From Marinomonas algarum (GTDB lineage: Bacteria > Pseudomonadota > Gammaproteobacteria > Pseudomonadales > Marinomonadaceae), in the NCBI RefSeq assembly GCF_020532605.1, contig NZ_JAJATW010000007.1:93969-157968 (forward strand): a DNA stretch of 64,000 nucleotides, read 5' to 3'. A model generated the notes under the pieces. The model saw only the letters and a program-made list of their open reading frames with translations. It searched no databases and had not been told where the DNA came from. Below, in pieces: positions 18,788 to 27,462 of the stretch. The translations under genes were made by a program, and so were the position numbers. Numbering within the stretch: the first letter of the stretch is position 1; each line of letters opens with the position of its first letter.

Positions 18788-19170
18788 CGCCGGATAACGC
18801 CTCGTACCTCGTCTCATCCGGCCTACGGTTTGATAGATTCATGAAAAACCGTAGGGCATCATAAGCCAAAGCGTAATGTGCCGTTAAAATGTACCATCAA
18901 AGTTGCATGAAACCCCGTAGGGCACCATAAGCCCAAGCGTAATGTGCCGTGGAAATGCACCATCAGAATTGCATGAACCCCCGTAGGGCATCATAAGCCC
19001 AAGCGTAATGTGCCGTTAAAATGTGCCGTGGGAATCAGATTAGGTACAATGGTGGATATTTCATGTCGTTAAACGCCGGATAACACCTCGTACCTCGTCT
19101 CATCCGGCCTACGGTTTGATAGATTCATGAAAAACCGTAGGGCATCATAAGCCCAAGCGTAATGTGCCGT
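18788..19170. repeat. REP-like array right of the RAYT gene (A, three B, A, B)
   Basis: Type A at 18788-18826; type B at 18849, 18915 and 18981 with exact 66-bp spacing; type A at 19074-19112; type B at 19135. All copies have the same orientation as those left of the transposase gene. Within the array the spacers are near-identical, which indicates recent tandem amplification. Confidence 0.9.
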
Positions 19171-19468
19171 GGGAATTGCATGAGGTACCATGGTGGATGT
19201 TTTTTTAATCACTACAACTGTACGGAATCCAAAAAATCAATCAGCACAGCACGACTTTCAAGCCATAAAAACGCTCTAGGAAAAAAGCTAAAAACCCATT
19301 ATCTGAGCATGTCTTCATCCAATAACAATTGATAGTTTACGTTTTATACAATAATATTTGGTTTCAAGATTTAGAAGTCTCGAACGGTTGATCAAAAATT
19401 GCCTCGCTGTTAATAGCAAAAACCTAAGCACCGACGCGAGCAACGTGAACCAAGAAAGGAGAATTATT
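19171..19468. other. Intergenic stretch without a recognised gene
   Basis: AT-rich sequence between the REP array and the short frame at 19469. No hairpin with a T-run and no convincing coding frame were seen. It probably holds the promoter of the DUF4760 gene. Confidence 0.4.
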
Positions 19469-19501
19469 ATGTCTATTAGAGATGAATGGGAAGACAGATA
19501 A
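19469..19501 (+). CDS. Very short frame (10 codons) with a strong ribosome-binding site
   Basis: An ATG preceded by AAAGGAGA opens a frame encoding MSIRDEWEDR and stops 23 bp before the DUF4760 gene. The ribosome-binding site is the best in this stretch. It could be a leader peptide, or the start of a gene whose body was lost. Coding status is uncertain. Confidence 0.3.
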   Translation: MSIRDEWEDR

Positions 19502-19524
19502 CACTTCCCTATAAGAGACGTTAA

Positions 19525-20031
19525 ATGGAATTTACGTTACTACAAACCTACCTAAGCCAAATCAATGTCGATACTTTGATACTGGCAGTCACCACCATTG
19601 CGGCACTGTATTCAGTTCGAAGAAATACAACTATCAACTGTAGACGTGCTACGGTTGATTTAGTGTTGCATCAAAAAAATGACTCTGACTTAAAAGCAGC
19701 AAACTTAGTCGTAAACCCGCTACTGCGTGATGAAAATATTAGTATTACCAAGTATTCAGATAAAACCCATATCGGCTCAGAAGAGCGAACAGCGATTCTT
19801 TTTGTTCTTAATAACTATGAATTCATTGCGACTGGTATACGGGAAAAAGCGTTTGATTTTAACCTCTTCAAAAGAATGCGGTGTGGTACAGTCTTGCGTG
19901 ACTGGGAAGAGTTTCAACCTTTCATCTATGAGCTGCGTAAAATTAATAAACACCCCACTATGTATCAAGAGTTTGAGTGGCTAGCCAAAAAGCTTGAAGA
20001 CAACCCTCTTAAAAAAGAAAAAATCAGATAA
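19525..20031 (+). CDS. DUF4760-like protein
   Basis: A 168-residue protein with one N-terminal hydrophobic segment (LILAVTTIAALYSV, about residues 17-31), then a soluble region with FVLNNYEFIATGIREKAFDFNLFKRM and DWEEFQPFIYELRK, the usual pattern of DUF4760 proteins. The function is unknown; members often occur singly in variable regions. AAGAGA precedes the start. It sits between two REP clusters with nothing else. Confidence 0.65.
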   Translation: MEFTLLQTYLSQINVDTLILAVTTIAALYSVRRNTTINCRRATVDLVLHQKNDSDLKAANLVVNPLLRDENISITKYSDKTHIGSEERTAILFVLNNYEFIATGIREKAFDFNLFKRMRCGTVLRDWEEFQPFIYELRKINKHPTMYQEFEWLAKKLEDNPLKKEKIR

Positions 20032-20056
20032 AGCCTGCCAATCAAAACTAACCAAA

Positions 20057-20152
20057 CGCCGGATAACGCCTCGTACCTCGTCTCATCCGGCCTACAATTT
20101 GATGGATTCATGAAAAACCGTAGGGCACCATAAGCCCAAGCGTAATGTGCCG
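20057..20152. repeat. REP-like pair: type A then type B
   Basis: Type A at 20057-20095 and type B at 20117-20152, joined by the common spacer with GATGGATTCATGAAAAA. It lies between the converging DUF4760 and aroQ genes and is the last copy in the window. Confidence 0.88.
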
Positions 20153-20188
20153 TGGTTTGTAGGTTGTGCGTTTACGCCACCAAAGTGG

Positions 20189-20641
20189 TTATTTACCCAA
20201 TTTGGCGACCAGCCCCTGGATGCCGAGCAGATAGCCCTGTACGCCCATGCCAACGATGGTGCCGGCGGCGACAGGGGAGATGTAAGAGTGGTGACGAAAG
20301 GCTTCACGAGCATGAACGTTGCTGATGTGTACCTCAATCACCGGCACTTCCGCACCGATAATGGCGTCGTGTAAAGCAATGGAAGTGTGGGTATAGGCAC
20401 CTGGGTTGAAGACCACACCTAACACTTCGCCGGTTTTAATCCGTCGGCCCGCCTCGTGAATCCAATCCACCAGCACGCCTTCATGGTTAGACTGGTAACA
20501 CTCTACCTGATGACCCAGCGACTCAGCTGTCGCTTGGCACATGGCTTCCACGTCGGCCAAGGTTTCATGGCCGTAGGTCGCTGGCTCACGGGTGCCCAGT
20601 AAATTTAAGTTGGGGCCATTCAATACCATAATAATCGACAC
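20189..20641 (-). CDS. aroQ: Type II 3-dehydroquinate dehydratase
   Basis: AroQ converts 3-dehydroquinate to 3-dehydroshikimate in the shikimate pathway. The 150-residue length is normal. Key stretches are [19 protein letters not shown] with the catalytic Tyr, NPGAYTHTS, and [18 protein letters not shown] with the catalytic His. The GTG at 20641 is chosen: GGAG lies 8 nt upstream and it gives the usual N-terminus; the longer frame adds residues not seen in the family. No accB/accC pair, its common partner, adjoins it. Confidence 0.95.
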   Translation of the reverse strand: MSIIMVLNGPNLNLLGTREPATYGHETLADVEAMCQATAESLGHQVECYQSNHEGVLVDWIHEAGRRIKTGEVLGVVFNPGAYTHTSIALHDAIIGAEVPVIEVHISNVHAREAFRHHSYISPVAAGTIVGMGVQGYLLGIQGLVAKLGK

Positions 20642-20690
20642 TGTGATTACTCCTAAAGACATCAGCGGATAAGGCGTCAAATTGTACGCC

Positions 20691-20726
20691 AAAAAAAATC
20701 TCCCTTCACCTGTGGCAAAGAGAGAT
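20691..20726 (-). terminator. Rho-independent terminator after pycB
   Basis: On the minus strand, an ATCTCTCTT / AAGGGAGAT stem (one wobble) with an 11-nt loop is followed by eight T. It ends the pycA-pycB transcript just before the aroQ start region. Confidence 0.75.
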
Positions 20727-20772
20727 TGTGATTTCTATTCGGCCTTTATGGCAACCTGACGAAGGTTAGTGC

Positions 20773-22578
20773 CTAGACAATTTCAATCAGGGTTTCGCCC
20801 GGTGTAACTCGATCGCCCTTGCTCACATAAACGCCTTTTACCGTACCGGCGACGTTGGCGTGAACCTCGGTTTCCATCTTCATGGCTTCCGTGACCAAGA
20901 CCGCTTGACCTGCTTTCACGGTGTCACCCTCTTTGACCAGCACCTCAATAATATTACCCGGCATGGCGGCACTGACATGGCCTGGCTCGGTGGCACGACC
21001 ACGGCCATTTTCCCCTTGGGCAACGTATTCGTTTAAGGATTCAAACACCACCTCTTCCGGCATACCATCCAAAGACAAGTACAACTTGCGTTTGCCCACA
21101 CCAAAGTCGCCCATGCCCGTGATTTCCACATTATAGACTTCCCCGTGGACATCAATGCTGAACTCAGTGGCCAAGCCCGCTGTTGCCGTACTTTGAGCGC
21201 TTTCAATAGGCAATAAAGCTTCTGGAACTAAGGTGCCATCGGCTCTTTGTTGCAAAAACTCACGCCCTAGATCGGGGAACATAGCAAAGGTCAGCACATC
21301 TTCTTCCGATTGCGCCAAGTCACCAATTTCATCACGCAAACGGTACAGTTCAGGGGCGATGGCGTCGGCTGGACGTCCTTCATACACCATTTCGTTGCCA
21401 ACGGCTTTTTTCTGCAACACCTCGTTGACTTCCGCGGGCGGCTGACCGTATCCGCCTAATAAATAACGCTTCACTTCATTGGTGATGGTTTTGTAGCGCT
21501 GCCCCGCCAAGACGTTGTACACCGCTTGCGTGCCAACGATTTGCGATGTCGGCGTGACCAGCGGCGGAAAACCCAAGTCAGCACGAACACGAGGAATTTC
21601 CGCAAACACCTCACGAATCTTGTCTAAGGCGTTTTGTTCTTTTAGCTGATTGGCAAGATTAGACATCATGCCGCCGGGCACCTGATTGATCTGTACCGAC
21701 ACATCTTCCCGGGTAAATTCACTTTCAAACTGGTGGTATTTTTTACGCACCTCATGAAAGTAATCGGCGATTTCTGACAACAGAGTCAAATCCAATCCAG
21801 TGTCGTAATCTGTGCCTTTTAAAGCCGCCACTTGGGATTCTGTCGCTGGATGGCTGGTGCCGCTGGCGAAGGAAGAAATCGCCGTATCAATACGATCTGC
21901 GCCGGCTTCAATGGCTTTAAGCTGACACAGGGGCGCCAAGCCAGACGTGGAGTGACTGTGCACCACTAATGGCAAGTCCACCGCGTCTTTAATGGCTTTG
22001 ACGAGATCGTAGGTTGCATAAGGCGTCAACAACCCCGCCATGTCTTTTATCGCAATGGAATCCGCGCCCATGGCCTGCATTGCCTTGGCTTGTTCAACAA
22101 ACAAAGCCGGCGTGTGCACGGGACTGGTGGTGTAACACAGAGTACCTTGGGCGTGTTTACCGGCTTTTTTCACCGCTTTCATCGCCGTTTCAATGTTGCG
22201 TAGATCGTTTAACGCATCGAACACACGGAACACATCAATGCCATTGTCAGCGGCTTTTTGCACAAAGGCCTCGACCACATCGTCGGCATAATGGCGGTAA
22301 CCCAGTAGGTTTTGTCCACGCAACAACATCTGCAGGCGGGTATTCGGTAACGCCGCACGCAGCTGACGCAAACGCTCCCAAGGGTCTTCTTTTAGGAAAC
22401 GTACGCAGGCATCGAAGGTCGCGCCGCCCCACACTTCCAATGACCAAAAGCCCACTTGATCAAGTTTTTCACAAATCGGCAACATGTCTTCGGTGCGCAT
22501 GCGGGTGGCAATTAAGGATTGATGGGCATCACGCAAGGTCACGTCGGTGATTTCTACTTTTTGTTTCAGCTGATTCAT
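20773..22578 (-). CDS. pycB: Pyruvate carboxylase subunit B (carboxyltransferase plus biotin carrier)
   Basis: A 601-residue protein. The N-terminal carboxyltransferase barrel has VTLRDAHQSLIATR near residue 12 and a metal-binding VVHSHSTSG, and the C-terminal biotinyl domain has EAMKMETEV as biotinylation site. This matches the B subunit of two-subunit pyruvate carboxylase and is close to oxaloacetate decarboxylase alpha. The partner biotin carboxylase gene 19 bp upstream, and the absence of membrane decarboxylase subunits, favour pyruvate carboxylase. The start at 22578 follows AGGAGAAA. Confidence 0.9.
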   Translation of the reverse strand: MNQLKQKVEITDVTLRDAHQSLIATRMRTEDMLPICEKLDQVGFWSLEVWGGATFDACVRFLKEDPWERLRQLRAALPNTRLQMLLRGQNLLGYRHYADDVVEAFVQKAADNGIDVFRVFDALNDLRNIETAMKAVKKAGKHAQGTLCYTTSPVHTPALFVEQAKAMQAMGADSIAIKDMAGLLTPYATYDLVKAIKDAVDLPLVVHSHSTSGLAPLCQLKAIEAGADRIDTAISSFASGTSHPATESQVAALKGTDYDTGLDLTLLSEIADYFHEVRKKYHQFESEFTREDVSVQINQVPGGMMSNLANQLKEQNALDKIREVFAEIPRVRADLGFPPLVTPTSQIVGTQAVYNVLAGQRYKTITNEVKRYLLGGYGQPPAEVNEVLQKKAVGNEMVYEGRPADAIAPELYRLRDEIGDLAQSEEDVLTFAMFPDLGREFLQQRADGTLVPEALLPIESAQSTATAGLATEFSIDVHGEVYNVEITGMGDFGVGKRKLYLSLDGMPEEVVFESLNEYVAQGENGRGRATEPGHVSAAMPGNIIEVLVKEGDTVKAGQAVLVTEAMKMETEVHANVAGTVKGVYVSKGDRVTPGETLIEIV

Positions 22579-22597
22579 TTTTCTTTTCTCCTGCGGA

Positions 22598-24013
22598 TTA
22601 TCGACCAACGTGGGCGGCAATGGCGGCGGCCAATACCAAGGCGATGTCACTTGGGTTACGTTTGATGGAATAGTTAAGCAATTCTGGGTGCATGGGCACA
22701 AAACTGGTGTTGAATTCGCCCTTCACAAAGTCTGGGTGCTTGAGAATTTGTTGATAGTAATTGGCGGTGGTTTTGATGCCGTGCAAGCGCATATCGTCAA
22801 TGGCACGACGACCGCGAGCGATCATCTCGTCCCACGTCAAAGCCCACACCACCAGTTTCAAACACATGGAATCAAAGTAGGGTGGAATCTCGTAGCCGGT
22901 ATAGATGGCCGTATCAACCCGAACCCCCGGGCCGCCCGGTGCATAGTAATGGGTAATGCGACCAAAACTCGGCAAAAAGTCGTTTTTCGGATCTTCTGCA
23001 TTGATACGAAACTGCATGGCGTAGCCGCGATATTGGATGTCTTCTTGGCGAAAACTCAGAGGCAAGCCTGCCGCAATGCGCAATTGCTCCCGCACGATAT
23101 CGACTCCGGTAATTTGCTCCGTGATGGTGTGTTCCACCTGCACTCGGGTGTTCATTTCCATAAAGTAGACTTCGTTGCCAGACAACAAAAACTCCACCGT
23201 ACCGGCGTTTTGATAACCTACTGCCTGCGCCGCACGCACCGCCAATTCGCAAATGTATTGACGTTGCTCAGGGGTAAGCTGTGGACTGGGGGCAATTTCA
23301 ATCAGTTTTTGGTTACGACGCTGGATCGAGCAATCACGCTCGTACAAATGAATGGCATTACCTTGAGCATCAGCCAGTACTTGAACCTCAATATGGCAAG
23401 GGTCAAGAATGCATTTTTCCAAGAAGACTTCCGCCGAACCAAACGCCTTGGTCGCTTCTGAAATCACCCGAGGGTACTGCGCCGTCAGTTCTTCTGGGGT
23501 GTCGCAACGACGAATCCCGCGACCGCCGCCACCCGACGTGGCTTTGATCATCACCGGATAACCAATGCGCCCCGCTAGGGTCAAGGCGTCTTCTAGGCTA
23601 TCAAGGTTGCCTTCGGAACCTGGAGTGATGGGAATACCTGCGGCGCGCATACTGTCACGGGCTTGGGTTTTGTCGCCCATTTTATGAATCACAGAGGAAT
23701 GAGGGCCAATGAAAGCCACACCTTTTTGTTCGCACAACTCGGCGAAATGGGCGTTCTCAGATAAAAAACCGTAACCGGGATGAATAGCGTCACAGCCGGT
23801 TTCGATAGCAAGGTTCACCAAGCGCAGTGGGTCTAGGTAACCGGATAAGGGATCGTCACCCAATGAATAGGCTTCGTCGGCGCGTTTAACATGCAAAGCA
23901 TAGCGATCCGGCTCAGTGAATATGGCCACAGAGCGAATCCCAGCCTCTGAGCAAGCGCGAATGATACGAACCGCAATCTCCCCTCGGTTGGCAATCAACA
24001 CTTTTTTTAACAT
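22598..24013 (-). CDS. pycA: Pyruvate carboxylase subunit A (biotin carboxylase)
   Basis: A 471-residue ATP-grasp enzyme that carboxylates biotin on PycB. MLKKVLIANRGEIAVRIIRA opens the protein, the glycine-rich ATP loop is ATSGGGGRGIRRC, and the active site includes MEMNTRVQVEHTITE. It resembles AccC but is slightly longer and paired with pycB. Together they make oxaloacetate to refill the TCA cycle. A divergent LysR gene follows the Pseudomonas aeruginosa PA5435-PA5437 layout. Confidence 0.92.
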   Translation of the reverse strand: MLKKVLIANRGEIAVRIIRACSEAGIRSVAIFTEPDRYALHVKRADEAYSLGDDPLSGYLDPLRLVNLAIETGCDAIHPGYGFLSENAHFAELCEQKGVAFIGPHSSVIHKMGDKTQARDSMRAAGIPITPGSEGNLDSLEDALTLAGRIGYPVMIKATSGGGGRGIRRCDTPEELTAQYPRVISEATKAFGSAEVFLEKCILDPCHIEVQVLADAQGNAIHLYERDCSIQRRNQKLIEIAPSPQLTPEQRQYICELAVRAAQAVGYQNAGTVEFLLSGNEVYFMEMNTRVQVEHTITEQITGVDIVREQLRIAAGLPLSFRQEDIQYRGYAMQFRINAEDPKNDFLPSFGRITHYYAPGGPGVRVDTAIYTGYEIPPYFDSMCLKLVVWALTWDEMIARGRRAIDDMRLHGIKTTANYYQQILKHPDFVKGEFNTSFVPMHPELLNYSIKRNPSDIALVLAAAIAAHVGR

Positions 24014-24133
24014 GAGACTCTCCTTTTTGTTGAGCTTTTAGACTACTTAAGCTCAGCGAAAAGGAAAAATTGATATTTCATGGGTTATCTATAAGCTATT
24101 CGTGATGGACAACCCCAAAGACAGGACTCCCCC

Positions 24134-25087
24134 ATGCCACAGAGTATACAAAGTTTGGTCAGTCGTCTGACGTTTCGACAGTTACAGGTGTTTAACAGCG
24201 TGTATGAGTTACGCAGTTACAGCCGCGCTGGAGATATGTTGGGCCTAAGCCAGCCCGCGGTAAGCAATCAAATTCGACAACTGGAAAACGCCCTTGAACA
24301 ACCACTGTTTGAATACCTTGGTCGCCAACTTTACAGCACACCAACGGCGGAGCGCTTGGCGCAATGCGTGGCCGGCATGTTCGATGAAATTCAACGTTTT
24401 CAGCAGGATATCTCGACACAGCAAGGCCTGATCGCAGGTCAGTTGACCTTGGTGGCGGTCAGCACAGCCCAATACATAGTGCCGTATTTATTGCGTGCCT
24501 ATACCAATTTGCACCCGAACGTGACGATCAATGTGAAGGTGATGAATCGTGCCGCTGCCATTGCACGCTTGAGCGATCATCATGATGAGCTGGTCATTAT
24601 GGGCATGGTGCCCAATGACAAACCTGTGTTTAGCCTACCTTTTTTGGACAATGAACTGATTCCCGTTGCCCCACAAGGTCATCCTATTTTGACGGCATCG
24701 CCCGTGACATTACACCACTTTTTAGAACAGGGTATCTTGCTGCGGGAAAGCGGCTCCGGTAATCGCCTTGCACTGGAATTGCATTGCCAGAAACAACGTA
24801 TTCGCCTACAAGCCAGTATGGAAATTGGCTCTAACGATGCCATAAAACACGCGGTGATTGCCGGCCTCGGCGTTGCCGTTTTGCCAAGGCTGGGGATTTT
24901 ATCTGAACTGGCATTGGGCACCTTGGTTGAAGTCCCCATCAAAGACTTTCCCTTACGCCGCTCTTGGTGTCTGATTCATCCACAAGGCCATCACCCCACA
25001 CCGGCCATGCGGTCTTTTATTGATTATGTGCAACAAAACATCAATCCATTTGGGCAGATGTTTGCGCGCATGAAAGCTCTGCCCTAA
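24134..25087 (+). CDS. pycR: LysR-family regulator, probable PycR
   Basis: A 317-residue LysR regulator with an N-terminal helix-turn-helix (LTFRQLQVFNSVYELRSYSRAGDMLGLSQPAVSNQIRQLE split over residues 12-52) and a substrate-binding domain. It diverges from pycA across 120 bp, the arrangement of PycR in Pseudomonas. The symbol rests on that synteny. An inverted repeat TGAGCTT / AAGCTCA at 24031-24055 in the shared promoter region could be a binding site. The last codons are part of a four-copy 16-bp tandem repeat that crosses the stop. Confidence 0.8.
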   Translation: MPQSIQSLVSRLTFRQLQVFNSVYELRSYSRAGDMLGLSQPAVSNQIRQLENALEQPLFEYLGRQLYSTPTAERLAQCVAGMFDEIQRFQQDISTQQGLIAGQLTLVAVSTAQYIVPYLLRAYTNLHPNVTINVKVMNRAAAIARLSDHHDELVIMGMVPNDKPVFSLPFLDNELIPVAPQGHPILTASPVTLHHFLEQGILLRESGSGNRLALELHCQKQRIRLQASMEIGSNDAIKHAVIAGLGVAVLPRLGILSELALGTLVEVPIKDFPLRRSWCLIHPQGHHPTPAMRSFIDYVQQNINPFGQMFARMKALP

Positions 25088-25136
25088 AAAAGCTTTACCA
25101 TAAAAAAGCTCTGCTATAAAAAAACTGCCATAAAAA
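25075..25136. repeat. Four 16-bp tandem repeats spanning the pycR stop
   Basis: Units at 25075-25090, 25091-25106, 25107-25122 and 25123-25136 (the last shortened to 14 bp) are variants of AGCTCTGCCCTAAAAA. The first unit contains the end of the coding region and its TAA; the others lie downstream. A terminator follows at once. Confidence 0.8.
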
Positions 25137-25158
25137 ACGACGCACTGGGCGTCGTTTT
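25134..25158. terminator. Bidirectional terminator between pycR and the peroxiredoxin gene
   Basis: Perfect 10-bp stem AAAACGACGC / GCGTCGTTTT with a 5-nt loop, A-rich on the left and T-rich on the right, between converging genes. Confidence 0.85.
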
Positions 25159-25176
25159 AAATACCAACAATCGATT

Positions 25177-25656
25177 TTACAACTGGCTCAACACGTATTC
25201 CGCTGAGCTGACCTTGTATTCGCCTGGCTCATCAAGCCATAACTCTTGCACTATGCCGTTATTCACTAACATGGCGTAACGACGACTGCGGATGCCCATT
25301 TTCGCGGCTGAAATGTCTAACTCTAAGCCCATAGAACAGGTAAATTCCGCCAAACCATCAGACGCCATGGTAAGGTGTTCTGCGTTGTTGGCCAGTCCCC
25401 AAGCATTGACGACGAAAATATCATTCACCGCTAGGCACACAATGTCGTCGAGGCCTTTGGCTTTTAATGCGTCGTAATGCACCACATAACCTGGCAAGTG
25501 GCTGGCACTGCAGGTTGGGGTAAAGGCCCCAGGCACGGCAAACATTAAGACGGTTTTGTCTGAAAAAAACTCGGTCACATCAATTGTTTCTGGGCCTTCT
25601 TCACCCATAATTTGAAACGTACCATGAGGCAACATATCACCAACATGAATCGCCAT
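25177..25656 (-). CDS. Peroxiredoxin, Prx5/glutaredoxin-dependent type
   Basis: A 159-residue thiol peroxidase. The active site PGAFTPTCSASHLPGY carries the peroxidatic cysteine in the PxxxTxxC motif, and RRYAMLVNNGIV near the end is usual in the Prx5 subfamily. It reduces hydrogen peroxide and organic peroxides. It is a single gene that converges on pycR. Confidence 0.92.
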   Translation of the reverse strand: MAIHVGDMLPHGTFQIMGEEGPETIDVTEFFSDKTVLMFAVPGAFTPTCSASHLPGYVVHYDALKAKGLDDIVCLAVNDIFVVNAWGLANNAEHLTMASDGLAEFTCSMGLELDISAAKMGIRSRRYAMLVNNGIVQELWLDEPGEYKVSSAEYVLSQL

Positions 25657-25862
25657 AAATTGCTTCTCCCGTTTTTAAGTTGACGCCATATTAACGCAAC
25701 CTTATTTTTTCTCATACTGTCCAGGGTGTTTTTTCTCTGGACCGGCTTTTAGACCGTTTGCTCAGATCGTTGACTCGGACAACTTACCCGAATCGCCTGG
25801 ATTTCTTTCATCCGGTCAATCTGGTAAATTACTCGCCTCTTGCTTAACTCGACCTGTGCCTT

Positions 25863-27284
25863 ATGGATTGCCCTCTTTACGAAAAAATTGCCAACCAAAT
25901 TGAACAACAGGTTGCAGAAGGTATTTTCTTACCCGGTGCAAAAATCCCCTCTGTGCGCAAGTCGAGCAAGCAAATGGCCGTCAGTGTCGCCACCGTGTTA
26001 CAAGCCTATAGCCTGCTAGAAGACCGTGGCGTAATTAAAGCCCGTCCTCAAAAAGGTTACTTTGTTCAGGAAACACAACGACCCGCGTCGCCCGCTAAAA
26101 AAATCGAGCCAACGAAAACCGAAGAATCGGTACACACCCTACTGCAACGTCTTTTGCATGTGGTGCGAGACGACACCATGGTGCAATTTGGCAGTGCGGT
26201 CCCCAAGAGCCAGTTTTTGCCTGTGCGACAGTTGCAACGCTCGGTGGGTCGCTTGATGCGCCTCGAACCGGAAGTCTGTGTGTCTTATGAATTCACGCCA
26301 GGTTCCTTGGCGTTACGCCGTCAAATTGCCATTCGTATGCTCGATAATGGCTGTCAGTTGCAACCCGACGACATTACCATCACATTAGGCTGCCAGAACG
26401 CCCTGATGCTGTCGTTGCAAGCCGTCACTCAACCCGGTGATACCATTGCCATTGAAAGCCCTACGTATTATGGCGTGCTGCAAGCCATTGAAACCTTACA
26501 ACTGAAAGCCATTGAGATTCCCTGCGACACCGCCACAGGTATTGACACCGAGGTGCTCCAACAAGCCACTGCCGACTGGAACATCAAAGCCTGTGTGGTG
26601 ACGCCAAACAATCACAACCCGACCGGCAGCTCTTTGAATCATGCTGCCCGATTGCGCTTGATTGCATTGTCCGTTGAGCACGATTTTGTGTTAATCGAAG
26701 ACGACATTTACGGGGAGCTCAGCTATCAAGACAAACGCGACCGCGCGCTTAAAGCCGACGATCAGGCCAATACAGTGATTTATTGCAGCTCTTTTTCAAA
26801 AAGTATCGCCCCAGGGTTTCGTATTGGCTGGCTGGTTGGCGGCGCTTATCAGGCGATTATTGAGCGTCAAGCCCATGCTCAATCCTTGGCGATTCCAACT
26901 TTAACGCAAACCGCCATTGCGAACTTCTTAGAAAACGGTGCCTATGACCGACATTTACGCAAAACCCGTCAGGCTTATCAGAACAATCTGGCGCGCTGCC
27001 AACAACTGATCACCCAACACTTTCCTGACGGCACGCAAATGTCTTACCCAAAGGGAGGCTTTTTGTTGTGGGTTACCTTGCCGAAAAAAGTCAACGCTAT
27101 GAAGTTGCATGCGCAAGCGTTGGAGATCGGCATTGGCTTATTACCCGGCTTAGTGTTCAGTTTTACCTCGCAGTATCACCATCACTTTCGCTTAAATTAT
27201 GCCTTAAATTGGGACAATGCCATCGATACGGCTTTAAAAGAGCTAGGGCGATTGAGCCACCAGCAAATGCAAGACGCGCTTTAA
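25863..27284 (+). CDS. MocR-type GntR/aminotransferase transcriptional regulator
   Basis: A 473-residue fusion of a GntR winged helix (IPSVRKSSKQMAVSVATVLQAYSLLEDRGVI, residues about 28-60) and a fold-type I aminotransferase domain. The PLP lysine is in SSFSKSIAPGFRIGW and the pyridine-ring aspartate in LIEDDIYGELSY. MocR proteins usually bind PLP and sense an amino compound rather than act as enzymes. No neighbouring operon points to its target. Confidence 0.88.
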   Translation: MDCPLYEKIANQIEQQVAEGIFLPGAKIPSVRKSSKQMAVSVATVLQAYSLLEDRGVIKARPQKGYFVQETQRPASPAKKIEPTKTEESVHTLLQRLLHVVRDDTMVQFGSAVPKSQFLPVRQLQRSVGRLMRLEPEVCVSYEFTPGSLALRRQIAIRMLDNGCQLQPDDITITLGCQNALMLSLQAVTQPGDTIAIESPTYYGVLQAIETLQLKAIEIPCDTATGIDTEVLQQATADWNIKACVVTPNNHNPTGSSLNHAARLRLIALSVEHDFVLIEDDIYGELSYQDKRDRALKADDQANTVIYCSSFSKSIAPGFRIGWLVGGAYQAIIERQAHAQSLAIPTLTQTAIANFLENGAYDRHLRKTRQAYQNNLARCQQLITQHFPDGTQMSYPKGGFLLWVTLPKKVNAMKLHAQALEIGIGLLPGLVFSFTSQYHHHFRLNYALNWDNAIDTALKELGRLSHQQMQDAL

Positions 27285-27462
27285 GACAACATCGAAAAAC
27301 AAAGCACATTTCATATAAGTTTAAGTTATGATTTTGCTTTCTCGCATCTTAAAATTCATCTGTACAGGCAGGGCAAAAAGCGTACAATTCGCTTTCTTTT
27401 TTAAACACTCTGCCTGTTTGGCCGATAACATTAATATCAACTTTAGTAGCTGGCTTGTTGCG

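Noticed and set aside
17927..19015. Regularly spaced repeats looking like a CRISPR array
   Set aside because: The spacers are themselves near-identical, the repeats are imperfect palindromes of REP type, the same units occur singly elsewhere, and no cas gene is present.
22014..23461. Long plus-strand frames across pycB and pycA
   Set aside because: They are antisense to conserved enzymes with clear motifs and show no domain of their own.
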